Source: Strigamia acuminata (taxonomy: Eukaryota > Arthropoda > Chilopoda > Geophilomorpha > Linotaeniidae). From it: 25,000 nucleotides of DNA. Made by a program: the position numbers and the translations under genes. Positions 1 to 9,200 of this stretch are shown here, in pieces. Under the pieces are notes generated by a model. It worked only from the letters and a program-made list of their open reading frames with translations, had not been told where the DNA came from and ran no database searches. Numbering within the stretch: the stretch's first letter is position 1; every line of letters begins with the position of its first letter. The DNA lies in the NCBI GenBank assembly GCA_949358305.1, contig CASHSZ010000035.1:1-25000 (forward strand). Direction: 5' to 3'.

Positions 1-760
1 TGCCATAAGCACCGGACACCTTCGGACATTTATCCACGTTGGTGAACATTATTATCGATGCCGGTGTCAAAAATCCATGTCGCGCTTACATACATCGCAC
101 CTCGCATATTATCGCGCGTGGGAACGCGTTCACGCGTGTGCATGGCAAACAAAGACACGCTCATGCGAGCACATTGTCGAGGACTTCGCTCACGATCGCG
201 CACTGACACCAGAACGTGTTGCATCAAAATATTGAAATTTTCTACGACCAGATGCCGAATCTGTCATGTGCAAAGAGAGTGTGTGGAAACGAACGGACAA
301 ATAAATAAATAAATAGATAAACCAAGTGTTTTTCATAACTGTTTGTTTGTTTGTACCGGGCGGAACGTTGTGATGTCGATGTGAGAGTTTATTTTGGAAG
401 AATTTGTTGGGACTGTCGACGCTCGTCGGTGCCAACTGCCCCGGTTGACCAACGGCTGAACAATAGAGTGGTTGCGCAACCCGAATGCAGACTTTTGTGA
501 CCGAAACCCCCCGGATTTCCGCGAGGGCTCGAATCAGTCCCGGTTGGTCTGAAGGTGTTAGTAGATCCATCGGATGCAGTGACCGAAATTCGCGTCATTT
601 ACGATGGCGCGCCGTGCATCGCGTAATGGAATTTAAACCGTAGACCAGTTTAAGCGTTCACAATCTCATTTCACGCGACATCTATCGTGATAATCTGATT
701 AATGGTTGGGGTACACGGTGTGACGTAATTACTCAGAATCGTCACGTTAAAAAACAAAAC
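1..760 (+). repeat. R1 interspersed repeat, copy a (old, left end outside window)
   Basis: The first 230 bases match the 5' module of the copies at 3120 and 7160: gttgccataa..cacc, a gacatt-atccacgtt block, then a block with gcgcgc and a 'gaggact..gctcacg' run. Bases 370-450 match the central module (gtcgatgtg-gag-ttattttgg, then a gtcg-rich stretch and gccaactgcccc). Bases 480-760 carry the 3' module of the subfamily with 'aaatttaaa.cgta.acca'. The (TTTA)n tract and the conserved ggcccgaaggcc motif of younger copies are missing. Open frames here are not conserved between copies, so I do not call them genes. Confidence 0.7.
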
Positions 761-819
761 GAAATGGGTGGACGGATGGGAATTTTTATTTCAGTCAGTT
801 TTATTTACTCGCCTAAAAA

Positions 820-873
820 AGAAAAAAAGAAAAAAAAAGAAAGAAAAAAAAAAGAAAAAAAAAAGGAAAAAGG
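820..873. repeat. Poly-A/G low-complexity tract
   Basis: An A-rich tract broken by single G residues. It would encode a lysine/arginine run on the plus strand, which is why a long reading frame exists here. I treat it as simple sequence. Downstream, 897-1051 ends in a good donor (aaaaa|gtgagt) and may be a non-coding leader exon of the gene at 1320, because its frame does not join the next exon openly. Confidence 0.6.
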
Positions 874-1319
874 ATAACAACGAATACGACGATTGGTCGA
901 GTGGACGGAGATACCCGCCGCGTGGAACCGTGTGCCGAGAGGATGGAGACAGACAGCCGCCATGTTTCCGGATTATGTCACTTGGTGTCGCTCTATGCAT
1001 CGATAGTGATCACGCGCGGGACAGACGACGTCGTGTTTCCATCTTCCAAAAAGTGAGTAGTTGACCGTTCTACCGTCACATTTATCAGTCAATCGATCGA
1101 CAAATTGAAAAAAAAAACAACCCTCGATTACCTCTACGCCTCTCTCGACAACGTATCAATTAACACGCGCGTGCAAACACGAACGCCTGCATTGGTTCGG
1201 TCGGGCACCGCTCGCTCGCTCATTTGACAGACTCGTGACTTGCAATTTTTTATTTTTTCTTAGCCGTTATTTTATTTTCCTTTGCATTCGACTTTAATTT
1301 AATTTCTATGTTCCAGACG

Positions 1320-1597
1320 ATGAACAAAAACGAGAAAACCAACGACCACAACAACGACGGCGATGATGCAAGGTGAGAGATTCGACCGACCGGTTTCGAT
1401 CGTTCGTTTATCCGTTTCTTCATTTCTTTATTTCTTTGTTTATTCAGTTGTCAGCCAATTGATCCGCCCCAGTCGCCATCGTGGCAGTGGACCGAACCCG
1501 GTCACATTCGACCCATCATGCGGGTTGCGCCATTCCAGCGCGCGACTCCGGAACCGATGTAATCCGGTCAAACGTCTCGTTTGATTTATTTATTCAT

Positions 1598-1628
<31 letters not shown>

Positions 1629-1735
1629 TTTTTTAAGCCATCCTCGCGGACGTTCCTTACTGTTTCTTCGCTTCGCGGGCGCCCAGTTGATGGGACCGGG
1701 ACGTCCGATGCCGATGTGAGTTAATTCGATTCAAC

Positions 1736-1766
<31 letters not shown>

Positions 1767-2024
1767 GACCGATTGGTTGGTTTGATTCGAATTGATTTAT
1801 TTATTTATATTTATTTTATTTTATTTTCTATTTTTCAAGTCAATCCCGCGGGCGCGCCAGGATGCTAGCGCGTTTCGCGGCCACCGAACCGACGTTGCCA
1901 GGGCGTCCGGCGTCGAGGTAATTAATTCGGTTCAACGTTTCAATTTGTCCGCTCGTCCATCAGTTTGTTCATTTAGTTTATTCAATTTGATCTCTTCCTC
2001 AGTGACCCACGACCAGGCGCGTAA
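1320..2024 (+). CDS. Small five-exon gene, proline/arginine-rich protein of unknown function
   Basis: Proposed exons are 1317-1372 (ATG at 1320), 1448-1558, 1638-1715, 1840-1917 and 2003-2024, with TAA at 2022-2024 and AATAAA at 2098-2103. All four introns are GT-AG and phase 2, and the frame stays open across every join, giving about 113 residues. The start is polar (MNKNEKTNDHNNDGDDA), followed by a Pro/Trp segment. Exons 3 and 4 are each exactly 78 nt and encode related 26-residue units with the pattern I-x2-R-G-R-x5-R-F-A-x6-P-G-R-P (11 of 26 identical). The introns after them also begin alike, so exon plus intron was duplicated. I recognise no known domain. An upstream exon (about 897-1051) could supply the 5' leader. 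The product could also be a spliced non-coding RNA that is open by chance. Consistent phase and the shared peptide pattern argue for coding. Confidence 0.5.
1577..1632. repeat. (TTTA)n microsatellite inside intron 2
   Basis: About fourteen TTTA units run up to the acceptor tttttaag at 1637 and serve as the pyrimidine-rich tract of the proposed intron 2. The same TTTA satellite recurs inside R1 repeats at 2490, 3530, 7570, 8188 and 8768. Confidence 0.85.
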
Positions 2025-2097
2025 TCGGCGATGTGACGAGTCGATTTTGAATCTTTTTTTATTTTATTTTTTTATTTTTCGTTTTTATTTTGTAAAC

Positions 2098-2103
2098 AAT
2101 AAA
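2098..2103 (+). promoter_or_regulatory. Poly(A) signal AATAAA
   Basis: Lies 74 bases after the proposed stop codon of the five-exon gene, in AT-rich sequence, which is a usual arrangement for a 3' end. Confidence 0.45.
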
Positions 2104-2365
2104 AACACTCAACTTTTATCATAGAATTTGAAAAGTTTGACAATTTCTTATTAAATTTTGAATTGGAGTGTGGGGGGAGCAATGGTCAAAACGTCGTTAC
2201 GGGGAATCAGATGGAAATGTTAGCGATAAAGTCGTTCAAAGTCATAAAATCGGTGTCGATTTTTACGAGGCGTTGGGGACGGTTGGAACTCGAGTCAACC
2301 AATGGACACGTCGATGCCACTCCGTTGTAAAATGCCACACACAGACACACACGTGCACACGCGAA

Positions 2366-2880
2366 CGGATGAGTGTCGATGTGGGAGCTTATTTTTGGGA
2401 CGAGTCGTCGGGGTTGCCGCCGCCTTCGCCACCGCTCAACGAGCCCAACTGTCACTATTCGTCGGGATGGATGCGTTTTGTTCCCGACTTATTTATCTAT
2501 TTATTAATTTTTTTCTTTTTTTTTGACCGGCCCGAAGGCCAGTCTGAGACCGAGAGGCAGGCGGGAGACGCGTATCGCCGTTGGAACCAACAGCATCATA
2601 GAATGCAAAGAGTTAACCGCTGACCTCGAAAGGAAACTAGCAAACAAGCTGTACGATCGATTGGTCTAAAAATGCTCACAAAACCCATCGAGTGCAGTGA
2701 TATAAACTCGCGTCGACTACGTTGGTGCAGCGTGTATTGCGAGATGAAATTTAAATCGTAAACCAATTGAGACGTTCACGATCTTGTTTCACGCAACATC
2801 TACCACGAAAATCTAATTAATGACTGGATCACATGACACAAAATTAATTCTACGACCGGGAAATCGATTTCTATTTTTTA
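2366..2880 (+). repeat. R1 repeat, copy b (central and 3' modules)
   Basis: Begins with the central module (acggatgagtgtcgatgtgg, ttatttttgggacgagtcgtcgggg). A T-rich (TTTA)-like tract follows, then the conserved motif gaccggcccgaaggcc at 2525 and the 3' module of the 'aaatttaaatcgtaaacca' subfamily, ending in gatcgggaaat-like sequence near 2860. The 5' module seen in copies c and e is absent. The sequence at 2160-2365 is unrelated to it and contains a (CA)-rich patch. Confidence 0.8.
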
Positions 2881-2929
2881 AAGACTTTTATTTAACTCGG
2901 CGCGAGATTCTACCTACAAACGATAAACG

Positions 2930-3905
2930 CATCCTTTTTATTTTCTTGTTGTCGTCTCGAGAGTCTGTGGATCTACAACCTGGCCTAATCTGACCTAATT
3001 CAAATCTAAATTTGAATCTGAATTTTGCGTTTTCTTTATTGTTTCAACATTATAGGAGTTTCTTTTTGTTAAACAGTTATATTTTTAATTCTTGTTGGTT
3101 GTTAATTGCGTCCTGGTGCGTTGCCATAAACACCAAACACTTCGCGGACATTCATCCACGTTGACGGACATCATTACCGACGCCCGCGCCAAAAGCCCGT
3201 GTCGCGCTCACCCCCATCGCATCACGTGCATTATCGCGCGTCGTAACGCGCTCAAACGCGTAGATCGCGAGCAAAGACACACTCATGTCCATATGTTGCT
3301 GAGGACTTTGCTCACGGTCGCGCGTCGACGTCGAAACGTGTCGAAACGAGCCGAAAAATGCAGGCAACCACGCGCGCGTCATGGGGTTTAAATAAGTGAA
3401 CGGATGTCGGTGCGGAAACTTATTTTCGGGACGAGTCGTTAGGGCTGCTGTCGTCGCCGCTCAACGGCCCCAACTGCTCCCATTCGCCGGTAGACCGAGC
3501 GAGAACGGGTGCGTTCTATTTCCGATTCATTTATTTATTATTTTGACCGACCCGAAGGCCAGTCTGAGACCGAGAGAGGTGTTTGTTTAGAAAGGACCCC
3601 CTATCGCCATACGCGAGAACCCGGCTACCACGCCGCTCGGCGGGTACTGCGCCGCTCGACCAAGCGGCGGGCCCGAGTTCCGCATTCGATCTGAAAGCGT
3701 TCGTGAAGCCCGTTGAACGTGTTCGGAGAGACTTCCGTCGACTATGACGGCGCCAGACCACCGGGAGATGGAAATAAAATATGAAACGATTGGTTTTCTA
3801 TAAAACTTTTATGGCAGTGAGTTGCGGCGAAGATAATTTAATTAATGATTGGAGCACGTGGCACAAAATTAATTCTACGATCGGGAAATGCATTTCTATT
3901 TTTTA
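2930..3905 (+). repeat. R1 repeat, copy c (full length)
   Basis: One of two long copies (the other is at 6960-7930). Modules in order: gagagtctgtgg leader; tctaaatttgaatctgaatt with gcgttttctttat; the gttgccataaacacc 5' module at 3121; the central module at 3399; a short TTTA tract; the conserved motif at 3545 (one change, gaccgaccc); a GC hairpin gccgctcgaccaagcggcgg near 3650; and a 3' module with aaataaaat near 3770. Reading frames through it shift from copy to copy, which argues against a preserved protein. Confidence 0.85.
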
Positions 3906-4610
3906 GACTTCTAAACCTTGTGTTTAGAAAGTCTAATAATGAAACGGCTCTGTCTGTCCGTCTTCGACGTCCGGTCACGTGACCTGTATGTAATGTTTCT
4001 ACTTCCGGTACTTCCGGTTTGTGTAATATCCCAAAAAAATGAATTAAAAAATTAATCGGACGATTGGAAAGTAGACTTTTCTGGTGCAGTTTTTGGTCTA
4101 TTTTCCAATTATAAATATGAAATTGGCATTAAATATAGTTAAAAAGAAGAAAATGCTAAATTACGGCGAAATGTAATGGAAAACAGCGCCACTCGGCGGA
4201 TCCCGTAAGCTATAATGGAGGCAGAAATCTTCGTCGCAAACTGAAAAATATTGTTTTCTATCTCGAAATGAGGTTTATAAATTTTGAAATCAGTCTCATT
4301 CGACTGGAAATCCAAATCTGCACCTGCCTGTATCTTTTATTTTTCAATTTGGTCAAGAAAAAGTACCGTTACGATCCACCGAAGTCGGCAACCGCGTGGC
4401 AAATTTGGTGGGAAATTTGAAAAAGACTGATTTTTAAAACTGAACAATTTTAATGATTAAATGAGGTTTCCTACGTGTAATTTGGCGCTGAAAACGATGG
4501 CGTCATTAGTTTTTGGATCAAATATAGTTACAAAGGCGAAAAAAGCAATTTACGGCAAAATTTAAGTAAACCAGAGCGCCATCTGACGGAAGCCGTGACC
4601 GAAACGTAAT
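3906..4610. repeat. Intergenic repeat with an internal direct repeat
   Basis: This gene-free stretch starts with a hairpin-like sequence (agacttctaaaccttgtgtttagaaagtct). It continues with tccgtcttcgacgtccggtcacgtgac, which resembles the sequence after R1 copy g (9225-9270). An imperfect direct repeat of about 80 bp occurs at 4131-4210 and 4519-4600: both start aaatatagtta, contain ttacggc, and end in a gcgccatc/gccactcgg-type block. I see no convincing exon here. Confidence 0.6.
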
Positions 4611-4746
4611 GTAATGTACTTCGTAATGAAAATTGGACAAATGGAAGTGAAATCTGAAAAAAAGGGGTATCACGTTGAGATTCTCACTATTTGTTCATTT
4701 TTTCGTTTATTTTTTATTTTTTTATTTGTTTTCTTTCCTTTTCCAG

Positions 4747-5028
4747 TCGTCCGCCGCTTCCATCCCGCGTGCGCCGACGGGCAGGTTGAAGACGGTGGAT
4801 CTTATAGTCCAAAGAGCGACGAAGGAGGAGGAACGAAAGAATGAAGGCAACAGAAACGTCCCCATGAGAGTCGAGATGCTTCCAGATGGAGACGTTCTTT
4901 TGTCGCATTCAGTGGTGAGCGCGTTAGTCCATGTGGGTGTGGTAAGAGTCACATCAGAAAAAGACGAAGGAGACGGCGACGAGTCTCAGAAAGAGAATCG
5001 AGAGGCTGGCAAAGAAGACGCGGGATAA
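4747..5028 (+). CDS. Probable last exon of an unrecognised charged protein
   Basis: An acceptor (tttccttttccag) ends at 4746. The frame then stays open in phase 0 to TAA at 5026-5028, and an AATAAA overlaps that stop (5027-5032). The 93-residue peptide has a central segment (RVEMLPDGDVLLSHSVVSAL) followed by a strongly acidic and basic tail rich in E, K and D. A possible further intron could start at gtgagc, 4916. No upstream exon could be fixed: the sequence immediately upstream is repeat, although the polar frame at 4617-4700 could contribute. No domain is recognised. It is convergent with the zinc-finger gene at 5232-5780, with about 200 bases of AT-rich sequence between the two stops. Confidence 0.4.
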   Translation, partial: SSAASIPRAPTGRLKTVDLIVQRATKEEERKNEGNRNVPMRVEMLPDGDVLLSHSVVSALVHVGVVRVTSEKDEGDGDESQKENREAGKEDAG

Positions 5029-5032
5029 TAAA
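5027..5032 (+). promoter_or_regulatory. Poly(A) signal overlapping a stop codon
   Basis: AATAAA shares two bases with the TAA stop of the preceding exon. If it is used, the 3' UTR would be only tens of bases long. Confidence 0.3.
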
Positions 5033-5231
5033 AAATTGACCGTGTATTTGTAATAATGATAACAATAACAATGATTAATGTGGATTTTTTTTTGTTTGTT
5101 TTCTTTTTTATTAAAAAAAAAAAAAAAAATTAAATAAATAGATAAATAATAAAAAGTAAAGAACAAATAAAAGCAAATGAAGAAGAGTTGGACAGTGCAA
5201 ATTATGGGGAAAAAATAAAATTAAATAAAAA

Positions 5232-5780
5232 CTAATGTCCATTGACGCCACCTCCATCGTTTCCGGCGGGCGCTTGGTAATCGTGTGCCTCCGCCCAATG
5301 AGTGACGAGATCCCCGGGAGAGGGCGTCGCCGCACAAAACGGACAGCGTCGCCCGTTGAGTCGGTGCACTCGTTTCAACGCCTAAGAAGAAAGGGGAAAA
5401 AATAAAAATACGAATTAGTTAACTAGTGTGTGAGTGAAGAGGATAATCGGACACTCACCGATGCCAGACAGACGAGCTCGCGCGAGAAATTTTTCACGTC
5501 CTTGTGGATGTTGTGTCGCTGTCGCTGATGGCGAAAGACGTCGACGCAGAAGAATCCGTTCGGTCCTGAGGCACATGGGGCGGGGGAGAAGAAGAAGAAG
5601 AAAAAAATTAAAATAAAATTAAAAAATATTTATGTATATAAAATAAATAAAAGATATAGAACAAAAGATATAAAATAATAAGTAAATAAATAACCGTTTC
5701 TTACTATCGGGGTGTTTATCATCGCATAGAGCGCAGGAGTATGACCTGCCGCCACCCTCCTCTTGTGGTGCTTCCGCCAT
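5232..5780 (-). CDS. Compact three-exon double zinc-finger protein (110 residues)
   Basis: Minus-strand exons are 5780-5705, 5565-5459 and 5381-5232. The ATG (5780-5778) follows the good context aaggaaaATGG, and the stop is TAG at 5234-5232. The introns are GT-AG in phase 1 and phase 0, and the frame is open throughout. Finger 1 is C16-x2-C19-x18-H38-x4-H43 and is split by intron 1. C32 might take part. A linker KNFSRELVCLAS ends exactly at intron 2. Finger 2 is C74-x2-C77-x11-H89-x4-H94. The tail is Gly/Asn-rich. The same finger order, the NF-R linker and the phase-0 intron before finger 2 recur in the gene at 19399-22958, so I infer that they are paralogues. The spacing in finger 1 is longer than in a classical Cys2His2 finger (x12). 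Nucleic-acid or protein binding is likely, but the target is unknown. The ATG may not be the true start: an acceptor-like ctttcag lies about 40 bases upstream. Confidence 0.7.
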
Positions 5781-5822
5781 TTTCCTTTTGTTTGTGAGAC
5801 GAGTAAACAACTGAAAGTAAAT

Positions 5823-5823
<1 letters not shown>

Positions 5824-5868
<45 letters not shown>
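5824..5868. repeat. (GA)n microsatellite
   Basis: About 22 uninterrupted GA units just upstream (on the minus strand) of the double zinc-finger gene start at 5780. On that strand it reads (TC)n. It may lie in the promoter or 5' UTR. Confidence 0.95.
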
Positions 5869-5872
<4 letters not shown>

Positions 5873-6078
5873 TGATTGTGGTCGTGGGCGTGGTCCATTG
5901 ACCGAGAAATCACACAAAGCATCAAACTTACTTACCAACGAACACGAGGTGGTAGTGAGGATCAGACGGAAGATGAAACGCGCGCGTTTGATATAAGCTG
6001 CCGAACCAAAGTGTGTGTATGTCGTGAGCGGCTGATGTGACATCTGGTGGCAGTCCGAGAACGATTTAAGTTTGAACT

Positions 6079-6189
6079 ATGGAGCGTTGGCGAATGAACG
6101 GGTCTCTCTCGTTGGCAATCCTCGTTGTTCCGACGAATCCTGCTATCGCCGTCTTTGTGGTCCTCGTCACGGTCGTCGTTTTTATTTAA
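6079..6189 (+). CDS. Short ORF with one predicted membrane segment
   Basis: ATG at 6079 and TAA at 6187-6189 give 36 residues. After a polar start (MERWRMNG), nearly all of it is hydrophobic, ending NPAIAVFVVLVTVVVFI, which could span a membrane once. There is no splice site, poly(A) signal or second copy to support expression. The opposite strand is also open here and reads as a charged Asp/Arg-rich stretch, so codon composition alone could explain both. I list it only because it is too short for most gene callers. Confidence 0.15.
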   Translation: MERWRMNGSLSLAILVVPTNPAIAVFVVLVTVVVFI

Positions 6190-6194
6190 CTCGA

Positions 6195-6300
6195 AACGAA
6201 CGTTAATACTAAGTTTCCAATGTGCGTAGACGCGCGTGATTCGCGCGTTTTCCACATGTGGTGCCCCCGTCACGCGTGAATACAAAACGTCGACCCAATA
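6195..6300 (+). repeat. Repeat B, isolated copy
   Basis: The order of short blocks (aagtttccaatgtgcg, gacgcgcgtgattcg, gtcacgcgtgaatacaaaa, cgtcgacc) matches 12783-12880 with substitutions. It also matches the reverse complement of roughly 13940-14035. It therefore belongs to the element family of the 12.8-14.0 kb region. Confidence 0.55.
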
Positions 6301-6479
6301 AATTCCGAAACTGGGCTAATCTTGTTTTATTCGCCCATGTGCGCTTACCCATATATTTTGTTTTTCAGTTTGTGGAAAAGTTCATTGCCTGTGGTTTTCG
6401 GCGCGTACATGGCAAACGCGGGAAAATTTGCGGTGGTAGCGCGCTTTGGTGGCAATAAAAAAAAAAAACACCATAATGT

Positions 6480-6900
6480 TAAAAATGGGAATCCCGTCGG
6501 GTTTTTTTACGAAACATCTTGCAGAAGCTTATTTTTGAACAAATTGTTTGGGGCTGCCGGTGCTTGTCGGCGCCAGCTGCCCCGTATTCTGTACAGAGAG
6601 AGACGTTCAAAAGAACATCTATTAACTCATACAGTAGAAAAACCACAGAAGTGAGTAAAACAATCGCGGAAAACCAAAACCCTCCGGATTTCCGCGAGGG
6701 CCAGGATTGGTCTGGATTACTGGAATCACTCTCGAAGCCCGTCGAATGCGTTGATGGAGATTCGCACCAACTACGACAGCGCGTGGCAACTGGAAGGTGA
6801 AATTAAAATATAAAACGGCGGATATTTTACAAAACTTTTGTATCGGTCGTTTGGTACAAAGATAATGTGATTAACTATTGGAATACGAACCGCGAAACCG
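6480..6900 (+). repeat. R1 repeat, copy d (degenerate)
   Basis: Central-module remnants (gaagcttatttttgaacaaattgtttgggg, then gccggtgcttgtcggcgcc) are followed by the 3' module at 6726-6900 (ctcgaagcccgtcgaatgcg, aaattaaaatataaaacgg, ttttacaaaactttt). Like copy a it has gccagctgcccc and lacks the TTTA tract and the ggcccgaaggcc motif, which suggests an older subfamily. Confidence 0.6.
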
Positions 6901-6959
6901 ATACCACGATCCGAAATTTAAACTTTAATCGTCCACCCATTGTCGATCGCCAGACATCT

Positions 6960-7930
6960 ATAAGCGATAGGTGCGCCCTTTTCATTTTCGTGTCGCTCCC
7001 CCAGAGTTTGTGGGTCTAACCTGACCTAATCTTACCCAATTCGAATCTGAATTTGAATCTAAATTTTGCGTTTTCTTTATCGTTTCAACATTATACGAGT
7101 TTCCTTTTGTTAAACAATTATGTTTTGAATTTTCGTAAGTGGTTGGTTAATTGCGTCCCGGTGCGTTGCCATAAACACAAAGCACTCTGCGGGCATTTAT
7201 CCACGTTGACGGACATTATTATCGACGCCCGCGTCGAAAGACCGTGTCGAGCTCATCGGCATCGCATCACACGCAATATCGCGCGCTGCGAACGCGCTTG
7301 TGCGAGTATGTACGTCGCCGGGGACTCGGCTTCGCGGTCGCGCATCGACGTCGAAACATGCCGTATCGGTGTGCGGATGTTTTCTATGCCCACAACGAAC
7401 CGAATCTGTCGGACGCGAGTAGAATGCACGTCAAGAGGTTTAGACTAACGGATGAGTGTCGATGTGGGAGCTTATTTTTGGGACGAGTCGTCGGGGTTGC
7501 CGCCGCCGTCGCCGCTCAACGACACCATTTGCCCCTATTCTCGTCGGGACGGGCGCGTTCTATTTCCGATTTATTTGTTTCTTCATTTATTTATTATTTT
7601 GACCGGCCCGAAGGCCAGTCTGAGACCGAGAGAGCGAGGAAGGCGTTCAAGAAGGACGCCTACAGCCACTGGAAGCGAGAACCCGGCTACCACGCCGCCC
7701 GGCGGGTACTGAGCCGCTCGACCGAGCGGCGGGCCCGAGTTCCGCTGGCGATCTGAAAGTGTTGGCAAAACCCATCGAACGTGTTGAGAAAGACTCCCAT
7801 CGACTGGGACGGCGCGAGACCCCCGGAAGATGACAATAAAATACAAAACAACGGATTCCCTACAAATTTTTTTTCCCGGTAAATTACGACGAAGATAATC
7901 TAATTAACGGTTAAAGTACGAACCGCAGAG
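6960..7930 (+). repeat. R1 repeat, copy e (full length)
   Basis: Parallels copy c block by block at an offset of about 4.05 kb: leader ccagagtttgtggg, gcgttttctttatcg, 5' module gttgccataaacac at 7165, central module at 7449, TTTA tract, conserved motif at 7601, GC hairpin gccgctcgaccgagcggcgg near 7703, and 3' module with caataaaat near 7840. The frame at 7244-7756 is the longest in any copy (170 codons) but is not kept in the others. Confidence 0.85.
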
Positions 7931-7965
7931 TCGGTGCCACGACCGGAGAATTAAAAATTTAATCG

Positions 7966-8557
7966 TCTTTCTTTTTCGGGTGATATTTTTTACTCCGTAC
8001 CGATCGCCACGTCAGACACGAGTAGGATGCACGCGACCGCGCGCACGTATAAACGAACGAACGAACGAACGGATGCCGACGCGGAAACTTATTTTCGGGG
8101 CGAGTCGTCAAGGCTGCCGCTGCCGCCGCCGTCGCTCAACGACCCCAACCGCATCTATTCGTCGGGACGGATACGTTCCATTTTCGGACTTATTTATTTA
8201 TTTATTTATTTATTATTTTGACCGGCCCGAAGGCCAGTCTGAGACCGTGGCGAAGCAAGGGTGTTTTTATATCGGATACCGCGCCGCTCGGCGGGTACTG
8301 TGCGCCGCTCGACCGAGCGGCGGGCCCGAGTCCCGAGTTCGATCTGAAAGTGTTGGCAAAACCCATCGAACGTGTTCGGGAAGACTCCCGTCCACAACGA
8401 CGGCGCGAGACCCCCGGAAGATGAAAATAAAATACGAAACGGCTCATTTTCTATAAAATTTTTATTCCAACGAATTACGACGAAGATAACCTAATTATCG
8501 GTTAAAGCACGGACCGCAAAGTCGGTGCCACGACCGGAGAATTAAAATTTTAATCGT
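7966..8557 (+). repeat. R1 repeat, copy f (tandem unit 1)
   Basis: First of two head-to-tail units with a 592-bp period. It begins tcgtctttctttttcgggtg and carries ccgtaccgatcgccacgtca, (acga)n, the central module, (TTTA)n at 8188-8219, the conserved motif at 8220, the GC hairpin at 8303 and an aaataaaat 3' module. The 5' module of the long copies is replaced by the cacgtcagacacgagtagg block. Confidence 0.85.
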
Positions 8558-8769
8558 CTTTCCTTTTTCGGGTGATTTTTTTTTACTCCGTACCGATCGC
8601 CACGTCAGACACGAGTAGGATGCACGCGACCGCGCGCACGTTTAAACGAACGAACGAACGAACGGATGCCGACGCGGAAACTTATTTTCGGGGCGAGTCG
8701 TCGGGGCTGTCGTTGCTGCCGCCACCGCCGCCGCTCAGCGACCCCAGTTGCCCCAATTTTACGGCCAAT

Positions 8770-8808
<39 letters not shown>

Positions 8809-9200
8809 TTTTGACCGGCCCGAAGGCCAGTCTGAGAGACACGGGATGAACGCGCACAAATGCCACATCATCGACCGGACGCTGAAGCATCGACCGTTTA
8901 CTCGGTCGAGGAAATTTTAAACTATATAACCATCGACCGGTCAGTTGGGGAGGCGCGCCCGGTACTATACGAGACGGTCCGCCCCGATCTGAAAACGCTC
9001 GCCGAACCCGCAGAACGCGTTCGGTGAGACTCGCGTCGACTACGACGACGCGAGACTCCCGGAAAGTGAAAATAAAATACGAAACGATTGATTTTCTGTA
9101 AAAATTTTATTATGACGAGTTGCGACGAAGATAACCTAATTAATGACTGGAGCACACGGCGCGAAATTAATCCTATGATCGGGAAATGCATTTATATTTT
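8558..9200 (+). repeat. R1 repeat, copy g (tandem unit 2)
   Basis: Nearly identical to copy f through the first 150 bases (for example atgcacgcgaccgcgcgcacg at 8619 against 8027). The TTTA tract has grown to about eleven units (8768-8812), and the conserved motif is at 8813. Past the motif it diverges: the GC hairpin is missing and a different gaacgcgcacaaatg stretch is present. The 3' module (aaataaaatacgaaacg) then returns at 9070. It ends gatcgggaaatgcattt, as copy c does. Confidence 0.85.
8768..8812. repeat. (TTTA)n microsatellite in R1 copy g
   Basis: About eleven uninterrupted TTTA units directly before the conserved ttttgaccggcccgaagg block. The unit number differs in each R1 copy, so this is a length-variable slot in an otherwise conserved element. 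Confidence 0.95.

Noticed and set aside
768-1064. Lysine-rich open frame
   Set aside because: It is driven by an A/G simple tract. Only the part from about 897 to 1051 may be an exon, and its frame does not join the next exon.
2525-2556. Hammerhead ribozyme core in the conserved R1 motif
   Set aside because: The tctgagaccgag block only loosely resembles the CTGANGA...GAAA core. The required GAAA and stem order are missing.
7244-7756. 170-codon frame in R1 copy e
   Set aside because: The other R1 copies do not keep the frame, and it crosses a TTTA microsatellite of variable length.
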